NCBI GenBank assembly: GCA_949128115.1
Contig: OX421961.1
Location: 86,411,277 to 86,475,276, forward strand
DNA from: Anaspis maculata
Lineage: Eukaryota; Arthropoda; Insecta; Coleoptera; Scraptiidae
Length of the DNA: 64,000 nucleotides
Direction of reading: 5' to 3'
The notes under the pieces were generated by a model. It was given only the letters and a program-made list of their open reading frames with translations. It was not told the origin of the DNA and did not search any database. Below are positions 9,499 to 21,400 of this stretch, piece by piece (position 1 is the first letter of the stretch; the number at the start of each line of letters is the position of its first letter). The position numbers and the translations under genes are program-made.

Positions 9499-12400
9499 AT
9501 GGAAAGACGAAACTTTAAACTCGATTGTCTGATATATATATTAGAAGAACTTTCGGACAACTCAAATAGAATGAAAAGAATGCGCAAGCATCGCGAACAC
9601 ATAAGTGGATTTGGGTGGCGAAGTGCCATAATTTTCTTAGCATTTCTATTTGGACTATTTGGTGTGATTCACTACTGCGAAAATATCCTTCCTGTAGGTC
9701 TAGATGCACAAGATGAGGTAACGCCTGCCGACTTTTCTGCTGGTGACATATTTTTATCGAAATGATCAGAGCTTCTTTCCAGATGAATTCATTGCCGTTA
9801 GAGCTCAAAAGACTTTAAAGACTCTATCATACATGGGCCCGCGAATAACAGGCGGGTACGAAACTGAAGTTTTGACGGTTGAGTTCCTCAAAGCGGAGAT
9901 AACCAACATAATTCTGGGAGCTCATCCAAATCAGAAGATAGAAATTGATGTTCTAAATAGTTCTGGCACATATCATCTCGACATAAAACCTGGCAAAATT
10001 GCCGTGTATTCAAACATTCAAAATGTTATTGTGAAGATGCACTCTCCAGTCAAGTCGAAGGCGCAAAGCCTTTTAATCGCTTCACAATTTTATTCATCTC
10101 CTTCTACTTCGAGTGGAGCTAGTGATGGTGTGAACATTGCTGTCATGTTGGAGGTTTTAAGAAAATTGTCTACAAAACGCGAGAGACTCCAGCACAATCT
10201 GATTTTTTTGTTAAGTGGCGGTGAAGCGCCTGCAATGTTGTTGAAGAACAGTTTTGTAACTAAACATGAATGGTCTAAATATAGTAAAGTCGCAATTGTA
10301 CTAGACGCAGTCGGTGTTGGCAATAAGTTATTGTATTGTCCGATGGGACTTTTGGAACCGTGGTTGATGAATTACTATGCATTGATGCCTCATCCTTATG
10401 GACAGGCAATCATGGCAGAGGCTCTTTGGCAAGATTTATCACTGGATAGAGATTTCAACGCCACCCCAGATCGCGGGGACTTTGTAGGAAAGTCCAGTAA
10501 AAATTCTTTACTTCGCAAAAAAAAAAAACAATCAAGGACGGAGTTGAATTGGTGAAATAAGCATTGCGGAATCAATCTCTGTGGGTTTATTCCTTGACAA
10601 AATTTTACCATTCAGGTCTCTTTCAAAAGCTACAAGAATGTACTTTGGTTTGAGCCCATTGGCATTTTCAAAATCCAAAATTAATTCCTTTAATTTTTTG
10701 ATTTTGGAAATGCCAGTGGGCTCAAACCAAAGTACATTCTTGTAGCTTTCCAAAGAGACCTGAATGGTGAAATTCGGTCAAGGAATAAACCCACAGGGAT
10801 TGATTTTGCTACGCTTTATTTTACCAATTCAACTCCGTCCTTAAATTGAAAGGTTTTTCTAAATTGCAGGACTCGACATGGCGTTTTACAAGGACGGTTA
10901 CCGATATCACACGAAGTATGATGGCTATCTAAATATACCGCTGGGATCTTACCAGCATGCTGGCGATAACACCCTCTCATTAGTCACTAACATTGCTAAC
11001 GCTCCAGAAATGGACGAAGAAGAAACTGTCAAGTATAAAATGGTTTTCTTTGATATTTTTGGTTTGTTCGTGATTTCCTACACTGAGACTATGGCCATCT
11101 TGATAAACGTATTAACAGCAGTTTTATCAGTGGGATCGTTGGTATGGGCCTTTTACACTTTTAACATGGGTAATGAACATCAACCACCTGAACATGTTCC
11201 ACTCATTCGTAGGTTAATTTCAGGAGGTGGTGGTTTGAAATGTATAGGACTAATATGGGGTGCGGTTTTATTGGGGTGGGTTTCGGCAGTTCTTTTTGTT
11301 TATTTAACTGCTACAGTGTTAGATAGCCTGTCATATTCGATGAGCTGGTACCGTAATCCTTGGATGATTTTTGGACTATATGTCGTTCCTGTTGTTGCAA
11401 TAACCTGCAGCGTATCTCCCTTGATACGGAGAAAAGTAAGTCTGAAAAACTCAAAATAGTGGCGGGGTTAACGGCCAAAAATGGAATGATCTGTGCATTT
11501 TGTGATCAAAGCATGAAATTTGGCATACATGTTCAGAAGACCCTCCTTCGCAATTCCAGATGTGGCGCCACGCAAGATTTCGCATCAGAGGACTGTATTG
11601 CGGTTAATATACCTGCTAGGGGTAAATTCTGCAAAAATGGTTCCTGGCCGGTCTCTGGTACCGCAGTCGGTGTTCTTAAGTTCTGTTTAGCTGAAACTAC
11701 ATGTAGAAATGAGTGAGGAGTGCATTTTCACAAGCAAAGTTCCAAATGATGCCTTTATACGTTGTTTTGATACATTTTAAGGCCAACTTTGTTTAAGTAC
11801 AGGACACATGGTAAAAAAATTGCCAAAACCTCGGCAAAGATATGAACGCCCTAAAAATTTGATATTTTGTTCAGAATTAAGTGCCCTACTACATATCTGA
11901 AATTGCCAAAAATCGCACCCCGAGGCTTTGAGTTATTGGAGGGGGGGTGAAAAATTGCAACTCAAAATTAAAGGGATGGAACTCGTCAATCCAATGGATG
12001 CAAATACATCATAGTTCGACGGATCACATCCCGTTGATACAATTTTGACACAAAAAGTGTCGATCATTGTTGAAGGGGGGTCGCGGGGGAGGGCTAAACT
12101 CGGCTGGGTGGCTCTTTTTCTTCCTGGACCATGAAGAATCGATCACGACAAGAATGGTATCTTTTCCGACTAAATTCAATGTCCTGAACTTGAATCCGAT
12201 GTATAAATTTGGACAAGAACAAGTTCAAACAAGTTAACTTGAGAAAACCTGTTTTTTCTTTGACAATTTCCACAAAACTTTTTTTTACTGTTAGAGGCAA
12301 TCATCTTTGGAAATATTTCAGAGGCCATCAGATTGAACTGTACTCTTCACGAAAATCATCCGTTCGATCTGTAACTTTGTTTTTCGGGATAGAAAAAATC

Positions 12401-15400
12401 GATTTGAACTTTAGTCGGCACAGCCCGTCGTCTACTACTGACCAGAACACTACACCATGCATCTTTCAATGAAAATAGCCCAAACTATCTGAAAAATTCT
12501 AATTCATCTTTGAAAGTTCGAGGATCTGTGCAGAACTGAATTCCCTATAACATAAACAAAATCGTCATAAATCGCAATGCAGGGTATTGAGTTATTACTT
12601 GAAAGTGCATGCTGTAGTGTTCTGGTCATTAGTAGACGTCGGGCAGTGCCGACTAAAGTTCAAATCGATTTTTTTCACCTCGAAAAACGGAGTTACAGAT
12701 CGAATGGATGATTTTCGTGAAGAATACAGTTTAGTCTAATGGCCTCTGAGATATTTTCAAAGATGAATATCTCTTACAGTAAAAAAAAGTTTTGTGGAAA
12801 TTGTCAAAGAAAAAACAGGTTTTCGCAAGTTAACTTGTTCAAACATGTTTTTATCCAAATTTACACATCGGATTCAAGTTCAGAACATTGAATTTATTCG
12901 GAAAAGATACCAATCTTGTCGTGATCGATTCTTCATTGCCCAGGAAGAAAAAGAGCCACCCAGGCGAGTTTCGCCCTTCCCCACGACCCCCCTTCAACAA
13001 TGATCGACATTTTATGTGCTAAAATTGTATCAACTGGTTGTGATGCGTCAAACTACGATGTATTTGCATCCATTGGATTGACGGGTTGCATCGGTTTCTA
13101 TACCTTTCATTTTAGGTTGCAATTTTTTACCCCCCCCCCCCCTCCAATAACTCGAAGCCTTGGGGTGCAATTTTTGGCAATTTTAGATATGTAGTAGGGC
13201 ACATAATTCTGGACAGAATATCAAATTTTCAGGACGTTCATATCTTTGCCGAGGTTTTGGCAATTTTTTTACAATGTTTCCTGTACTAAAACAAAGTTGG
13301 CCTTGAAATGTATTAAAACAACGTATGAAGGCAGCATTTGGAACTTAGCTCGTGAAAATGTACTCCTCACTCATTTCTACATGTAGTTTTAACTTAACAG
13401 AACTAAAAAATACCGACTGCGGTACCAGAGACCGGCCAGGAACCATTTTTGCAGAATTTACCCCTAGCAGGTATATTAACCGCAATACAGTGTCTCTGGC
13501 GCAAAACCTCGCGTGGCGCCACATCTGGAATTGCGAAGGAGGGTCTTCTGAACAAGTATGCCAAATTTCATGCTTTGATCACAAAATGCACAGACCATTC
13601 CGCTAACCCCCCCACTAAAACTAAATGGTGCAATCAAGACCACCGAATTTTGCATCAAATTTTGTATCATTCTAAAAAAAGCAACAAGGTCTTCCGTAAT
13701 TGTAATTATGACCTGATAAAATAAAAGGCTTGGTTGTTGGATCTATGGTAAATTATACTACGCAAGGACTTCTTGTTGGTTGTCACTTTTTTTTTGAATG
13801 ACAAAAATTTAATGTCTAAAATTCTGTTCTCTTAAGTGTAACATACTAATAAGGTCACGGCATAATTGATATCTATATCCCATTCACGATGTAAATGAGG
13901 GCAAATACTGACAGTTTTCTAGATGGCACCAGTGTAGCTGGAGTAGCTCAAAAATGACAAGAAGTTTCAACCGCTAAATAGTGCTTCCAAATTTAATATA
14001 CTACAACCACTTCAGCGCCGTCTAGCGAAAAAAAAAATTGGTATCTGCCCCATTCAGTAATATCTAGAGTAATGTGCACTTTTTGAACCGATCGTACGCT
14101 GGATGCGATGGCCCTAATCACGATTTTTCTGAAAGTCCTGCAAAAGATGTGTTGCATTGGAAGAAACCTGATCCCTGATCCTATCAGATACTTTATCTTT
14201 CAAGGTCGCACAATCAACTCCAAACATGACTGAATATACAACGTGAATGGGATATACATACAACTACTATGTTTGGCGATTATATAACGAGGGACAGAGA
14301 GATAGAGAGAGAAACCTCAAAATCGGTTTTCTATTGTAGGTGGAAGTGGAAAAGAACTTTGATTCGCTCTCGGATCTATCTTTCACGATATGAAACCTGC
14401 TTGAGATATTTCCCCATTGTTCTGAACTCCCAGATCACCTTCAATAGTTCTAAAATTGGGTGATTATGAAATTATGAATCTAACAGAAACAGCCTCCCAC
14501 TCTCATCGATCGCTCTGTGGTTGCCAAACGCCAAAAGTAACCAGGAAGTTTAATGATTTTCCCTGATACCAAGATGAATAAGGCATTGAACAAAATTTCT
14601 ATTGCCATTTTAAATTTTTTCCGCTACAAATTTCAATTAAAAAAACAATTGAAATTCAAACAAGTCAGAATTTGCGCCAATAAACGTGTGGCGTCCTAAG
14701 AGGGTGGCGTCAACCGACAACACGATTTTGTGCGTGAGGTTTTATTTTGACACAATCTGAAGTTCACGATCATGAAAATAAATCAGAATGTGCTCAATGG
14801 CCTCTCATGAAGCCCTTACCGGGATTTCGTTGTAGCTGTGCCGTTGCGTTTTTTTAATACATAATACAGGTTTCCTAAATTGAGCGTCTCTTTCTGGCCC
14901 GTGACGTCACGTTCGATTGCGCAGTAAATCGTCGCAGTCCTAGTGTGCCAACATTGCCCCGATTCCATAAGCCGAACGTGTGTTTTGATTGTGTTATTAT
15001 TGGTATTTATACAGTTTTCACAAGTAGTTATGGAAAATAAATGTTGTGGGTCACTATGCAAGTCCACAAGTTATAACAGCGAATGTGTCCTTAAGCATGG
15101 ATCCATAAAATACGACGTGACACTCGAAGAAGCAGAAAGAACCACAAGCCTTTCAGCGTTATAACAGTAGGGAGCTTCCTGCTTAGTTCATCAAGTATCA
15201 TTAATTCAAGGGTACACTTGGCCACATTTTTGCATCAAACACTTAAAATTTATAGTGATGGCCATAATACACCATAAAAAATATCAAAAGTGGGACATGG
15301 GACACGCATTTACCTGGGCCGCTATTCTTGAATCGTGTGAGAAAAGTCCCTGGGAGTAAAATACATTCCGCAGTACACTTATGTAGCGAATGTTGCCTAA

Positions 15401-18400
15401 AATCGTGGTTTTTAGGCAACTTTCACTACAGAAGTGTACTGCGGAATGTATTTCACTCCCAGGAACTTTTCTCACACGATTCAAGAATAGCGGCCCTGTG
15501 CTTTCTGCGCACGTCCATATATCGTTGATATATCCATTACAAAAATAGTTGTATACGCGCATCAAATGCCTCTTTGGCAAATTCTTCTCTGCAGAATATT
15601 CATTTGCAATATTCATTGAGAAGTTCGTTGTATTTTTGAGCGACTTTCCCAGCATGGTTGGCTTCAAAATTCAAAAAATAAAACGCACTTTCAACACGGC
15701 GGAGCAATGTAAATACAAATGGCGCGATCACTCATGGCACACTGTGCGCAGAACGTGCCGAAAACAGCTACGCGGATTCTCCATCTCTCTTTTGAGGAAA
15801 CCTGTATTATATAATCCATAAAATTCTTGAAGACCCATCGGATTTTGAACCGGCTTGCACTGTTTCGAAGATACATTCTCCTATATTCACGGACCATCGA
15901 TGCCTAAATTATTCCATCGAAGAGCTGCCTCACAGAGGGTGACAAAGAAGGCGTGCATTTCCTGTTTTTTTTTTTTTTTTTTTTTTTTAGCAATATGGTC
16001 ACGATACAATTTATGTGGACGAAACGCTCGCCCGCATAGCGCTCGGATTGTCAATCCTAGGTGACCTCAGACCATGACATCATTCTAATGGATGGCTTGG
16101 CCAGCAAGATCGCCTGATTGCAATACAATTGAGCACATAAAATCACATTTGAATAAAAGGTAGCTCCACCATAACGAAGAAGTGTTGAATTTGGAGAAGT
16201 TGTCAGATATGATTGTAGAAGAGTGGAGGAACATTCCGTAAGATCTGATGAACAATTTGTTTAGCAGCATAACTAGACTTGTTAAGGCAGTATTGATGAT
16301 TCGAGGGAACCAACTAAATATTGATCTTCAAAGTAGAGCGATCATAATCATTTCTAAAATAGTCGTCAGTTGAAGTGGGACGGCAAGAAAAGAATCACCA
16401 ACTTTGGGTGCTTTTCACTTTTGATCTGAATGACGAAATGAAAAACTCTTACACTATTTGGTTACCCCATTTTTCGACATTCAACTTTTCATATCACTTA
16501 TTCACCTTTACCTCACTTCTAGGGTTCTATACGGGTGATTTATCAAGTCTTTTTTTTGCCCAACTTTGGTCCGCAGAACGTTTTTCTAACATTGAACAAA
16601 CAATCCGTTGTATTTATTTCAGGATATTCACCCGTAATGCCCAAAACTTCGGCCACTTCGGCGTGAGTACGCACGCCTGTTGGGATTCCTGTTTTTATAG
16701 GAAGGCAGCTTGTGCTCCAAAGGCATGATCTGCTTTTGACATCTGTTATGAGAGCCTCTGCAAATGACTTAATTTTTTGTTTCTTAGACTAATTGCACTG
16801 TTGAACGAGACTCCGCGGAAGCGGCGCGACGCTCAAGTTGAACAAAAAATCACGAGCTGCTATATCACCTGGTATAGAGCCCAAGAAGTGGACAGGTATA
16901 GTGGACGTGGTAGGAAAAAACAACTTGCAAATGATGATAAAGGCAAACCGCTTTGCAAGATCGTAACTAAGACTTGAATGAACGATTTGACCCGCAGTGC
17001 TTTTTCTTCCGTCCCTTAGGATTTGAATGGCGCCCCTTTTTCAAAATGGCGGATTTTATCTAGGGGCAGAAGGTATCGAATAGCCTGGTGATGTCCAGCT
17101 TTGTTGAAATATATGAAGCTATGTCTCGATCGGTTTCTGGGACATCAAACACTATTTAAAAAAATGGTGGAACATTGACATCTGTCGCAGGTAAATTTGG
17201 TGGAGGCGCCAAAATGAATTTAGTACGGTCATGAGCAAATCGCTGTAACATTTTCATTTTTCAACCGATTTCAACACAAGACATCTAATTTTGTAGAAAA
17301 GTAAATTCTTCTTGTTATCTTATACCTTCCATAAAAAAGACATTGAAGAATGTTGAAAAAAAATTGAAAAATAATTTGAAAAAAAAAGAATTTTCAATTT
17401 TTTTATTTTCATGAAAATTGCCTAATTTGTAGATTTCGATGTGCCATTTCTAAATTTGCACTTTTCCGATTTATATCTTCGCAGTGCGCACCGCCATCTT
17501 GAAAAAATGAGATCTGAAATTAAGTTTTTGACAATATCTGAATTTTAGTCCATGCAAGATTAAAATGTTTATATACGCATGGAAGAACATTCAATTCTCC
17601 ACGATTTGACACCTGAACCATCGCTGTGCGACTCGGGGTTCTTGAGCTAGAGCTTCCGGAAGTATCAATTTTCGGTGTTAAATAGTGACCGCGCCTACCG
17701 GATTTCACCACTGGATCACCACCATGTCTTAATCAAGTTACCCATCAATAACGCGTCGTCATTTATCACAAATCATAAACATTGGTAGACCTGGCACAGC
17801 CCCAAGAGGTGATTTTCAATTCTTTTGGAACCGAAAATTGATACTTCCAGAAGGTCTAGCTCAAGAACCGTGGGTCGCACAGAGCTGGTTTAGATGTCAA
17901 ACTGTGGAGGATTGAATGTGCTTTCATATGTATATGAACATTTCAATGTCACAAGGGCCGAAATTCAGATATTGTCAAAAACTTCTTTTTAGACATCATT
18001 TTTTCAATATGGCGGCGCGTGCGGCAAAAATAGAAATTGGAAAAGTGCAAATTTAGAAAGGGCACGTCAAAATCTACAAATGAAGCAATTTTCATAAAAA
18101 TAAAATAAAAAAAAAAATCCTTTTTTTTCAAATCATTTTTCAATTTTTTTTTTTCAACATTCCTTAATGTCTTTTTCCATGAAAGGTATAAGGTAACAAG
18201 AAGAATTCACTTTTCTACAAAATGAGATGTCTTGTGTTGAAATCGGTTGAAAAATAAAAATGTTACAGCAATTTTTTTATGACAGTACTAAATTCCTACT
18301 GGCGCCTTCACCAAATTTGCCTGCGGTAGATGGCAATGTTCCACCATTTTTTTGAATAGTGTTTGATGTCCCAGAAACCGATTGAGACATAGCCCCATAT

Positions 18401-21400
18401 ATTTCTACTAAGCTGGACATCACTAGGCTATTTGATACCTTCTGCCCCTAGATAATATCCGCCATTTTGAAAAGGGGGCGCTATTCAAATCCTAAGGGAC
18501 GAAAAGAAAAGCACGGCGGGTCAAATCGTTTATTTACGTCTCAGTTGTAACCCTGCAAAATAGTTTGCCCTTATCATCATTTGCAACTTATATTCCCTAT
18601 TTCGGTTGTACCACGTCCACTAGTAGAAAAGTGATATGACGGGCGTCTCATCAAAGAATGGAGTAATTTAACAGTCGAAGAAATTTTAAATATATCTTCC
18701 AGGTCAAAAATAACAAGCTTCCAAAGTTGGTGAATTTTTTTTGCCGTCCCACTTAAGTTGACGACCAGTTTAATAAAATACGTTTTTGTGCGGACTGACA
18801 GACCGACACCAAAATAGAAAAAAATACGAATATACGATTTCTTTTACGCAGGGTATTCATCTGTTTGGGGTAGATCAAAATAACCCTAGGACGGATCTTC
18901 GTCACACCCATGTCATACAGCTCGAGGCCCAGGTACATGAAAGTTGCCTAAGTGCCTAAGTGAAGGTGCCTAAGTTGTCAATTTTGAGGTTTTTTATATT
19001 ATTTCACAAAATTCCGAGCAAAATTCAAAAAATCATGCAGATTTGCGGGAAACCACTTAGATTATGGTGTTATGTGGCTACTCTACAGCGTCATTTGGAA
19101 TAATAAAACAGTCATGCAGAGACTCTTTTTTGGATGTTTTATATCCACGAAAATTTATATTTCCCTAGTTAAGATACAGTCACATTCACCTATCACCTAT
19201 ACAGGGTGATTGAAAAACTTCCTGCGCCAGAAGGCAATAAAAGCATAAAATTGCACGCATTCTTTATCACCTCTCTGTATAAGGCATTTCTTTGCTATGA
19301 ATGATTCAGATATCGATGGTTCATGAGGATAGAAGAAGGTATCTTCAAAATAGTACAAGCTGTTCCAAACTTCCAAATCCGATCATTTAAAAAAATGTAT
19401 GTATACATTTCTTGAAACTTCAATTTGCAATATAGGTACCTTCTAAGGGCGCTTTCGTGGAGAACGAAGGTGTAGCACTTTTACTGAAAGTCTGCAATTC
19501 ATATTCAAAATGCATGCAACTTCCTAATTACTGTATGTAGTCAGTACTTACTTTAGTCAGTACTTACTATAGTATTATCACGTTTTTCATTATATTTCAT
19601 CATTGTAGAATGTGTCAGTTGGAATTTCAAGCCAACTTCAAGCACACGCAGTGAGAGTATTGTGGACAGTGGTTCTTCTAGCAGGGACAGCTGCACAAAT
19701 CCGAGCCATGTACTTCTTCATGTTGCCTGTTCTGTTCAGTTCTGTGGCGTTCTTAATAATTCAGGCTTTGTGTTTGCAGCATTCTGGTAAATATTTAAAT
19801 AGGTAGGGTACTAGCCCCTAAACTACATCACTGACAAATCGAATTTTGCAGTTCGGGCTTGGCAGATTATCTACATTTGTATTATGATATTCCCTGCCAT
19901 GTTTCTAATGTACTGCGCAGAATTAACGATGTCCCTCTTCATCCCAGTAACTGGAAGAATGGGTTCTGGTAGAAATGCAGACGCCATCATTGGATTATTA
20001 TCGTCATTTTTCACCATTTCTATCACATCTCCATTTGTACGTATTGTAAATTATACGGTTCATAATCTATCTGGACAGCCAACTTGGTAATTTTTGTCGA
20101 CATTTGGGCAGTTAATTGATTGATATTCGATCATGCACGCTTAATTTCTCAAAGAATATAAATTATAAATAGGTACTCTTGACTACATAGTCTTGACTGA
20201 ATCCAAATGCGCTAAAATTATCTATGCAAAAAAATGTAAGAAAAAATACATGTCCAAATAGTTTGTGGACCAGTGGTACCCCATCTAATCGAAAGGCTTG
20301 TCTGATCATGTTTCGTTTAGGCCATTCTAGCAGTGCTAATGAGAAATTTCAAGTATTTCCTCGTGTTTATGACCACTTTATTCGTCATAAGCCTGGTAAT
20401 CGTCTTCACACCATTAGGATTTCCTTATAGTGGCAATTCACTTTCGCCCACCCCTGAACGATATTGGATTACAGTAAGTATACTGATGTATATTTCTAAA
20501 AGACTATAATCGTAGGAAAAGCATACTTTGTTACAAGTTTCATGGGCTATTCATTTCTTCACAATGTATACTAACGAGTGATTGAATAAATTTCTCAACT
20601 CGCGTATGATTCCTGGAAATCTGGCGGAAAAACGTATCCAGCAAGGAGACCCAGGCCTACTTTGAGGAGAAATTTATTCGATCACTCTTTACTTATAAAT
20701 AATTACTAAAAGGCACGAAATATAAGGCCCATTGCAGATCATACGAGTGAAGAAATGGGATTCATTCCTTGCTCTTTGCACGTCGTAAGTAAGAGAGACT
20801 AGGCAACAGTGAGACATTTGAAGTATTTCTGATCCTACCCGCATCTCATAGGGTTATTGTTCCTGCGCTCTTCATGGAAGGGAATCATGCGTCGGTTTTC
20901 TGACAGTCGATAGCTCAATCCTCGTACAATAGTATATTATTGTAAAAATATTATTGTACTATTTGACTTGTAGTGCTATAAGAATCACACCATGCGGCCG
21001 TACGAGGAAGAACAACAATATTGCTAACATATAAAACAAAAATATTGATTTCCTACCATTTCTGGCCGCATAGCACCACTTTGGTCTCTCATATCAACAG
21101 GCCATATCCCAGGACCGCCAGGCCGCGCTCTTTCGAATGCCTTAATCCTCAAGTCTGTTTTACTATTTCTCACTCGTGAGGCACATGTCAAGGATGACTT
21201 TAACAACGCGTTACTCATTTGGTCCTTACTCTTCGAATGCAATTTGAGTTACAAAAAAAAAGCATCTCACTGTTACCTAAGGACCGTATTCATAGTTGCA
21301 TCTTATGTACAAGGTGGTCTTGAGACCATGTTCATTTAGACACAGGCTTGAACCAAGATGATTTTATACAAAACACTCAAAACAGTAATCATCTTGTGAA

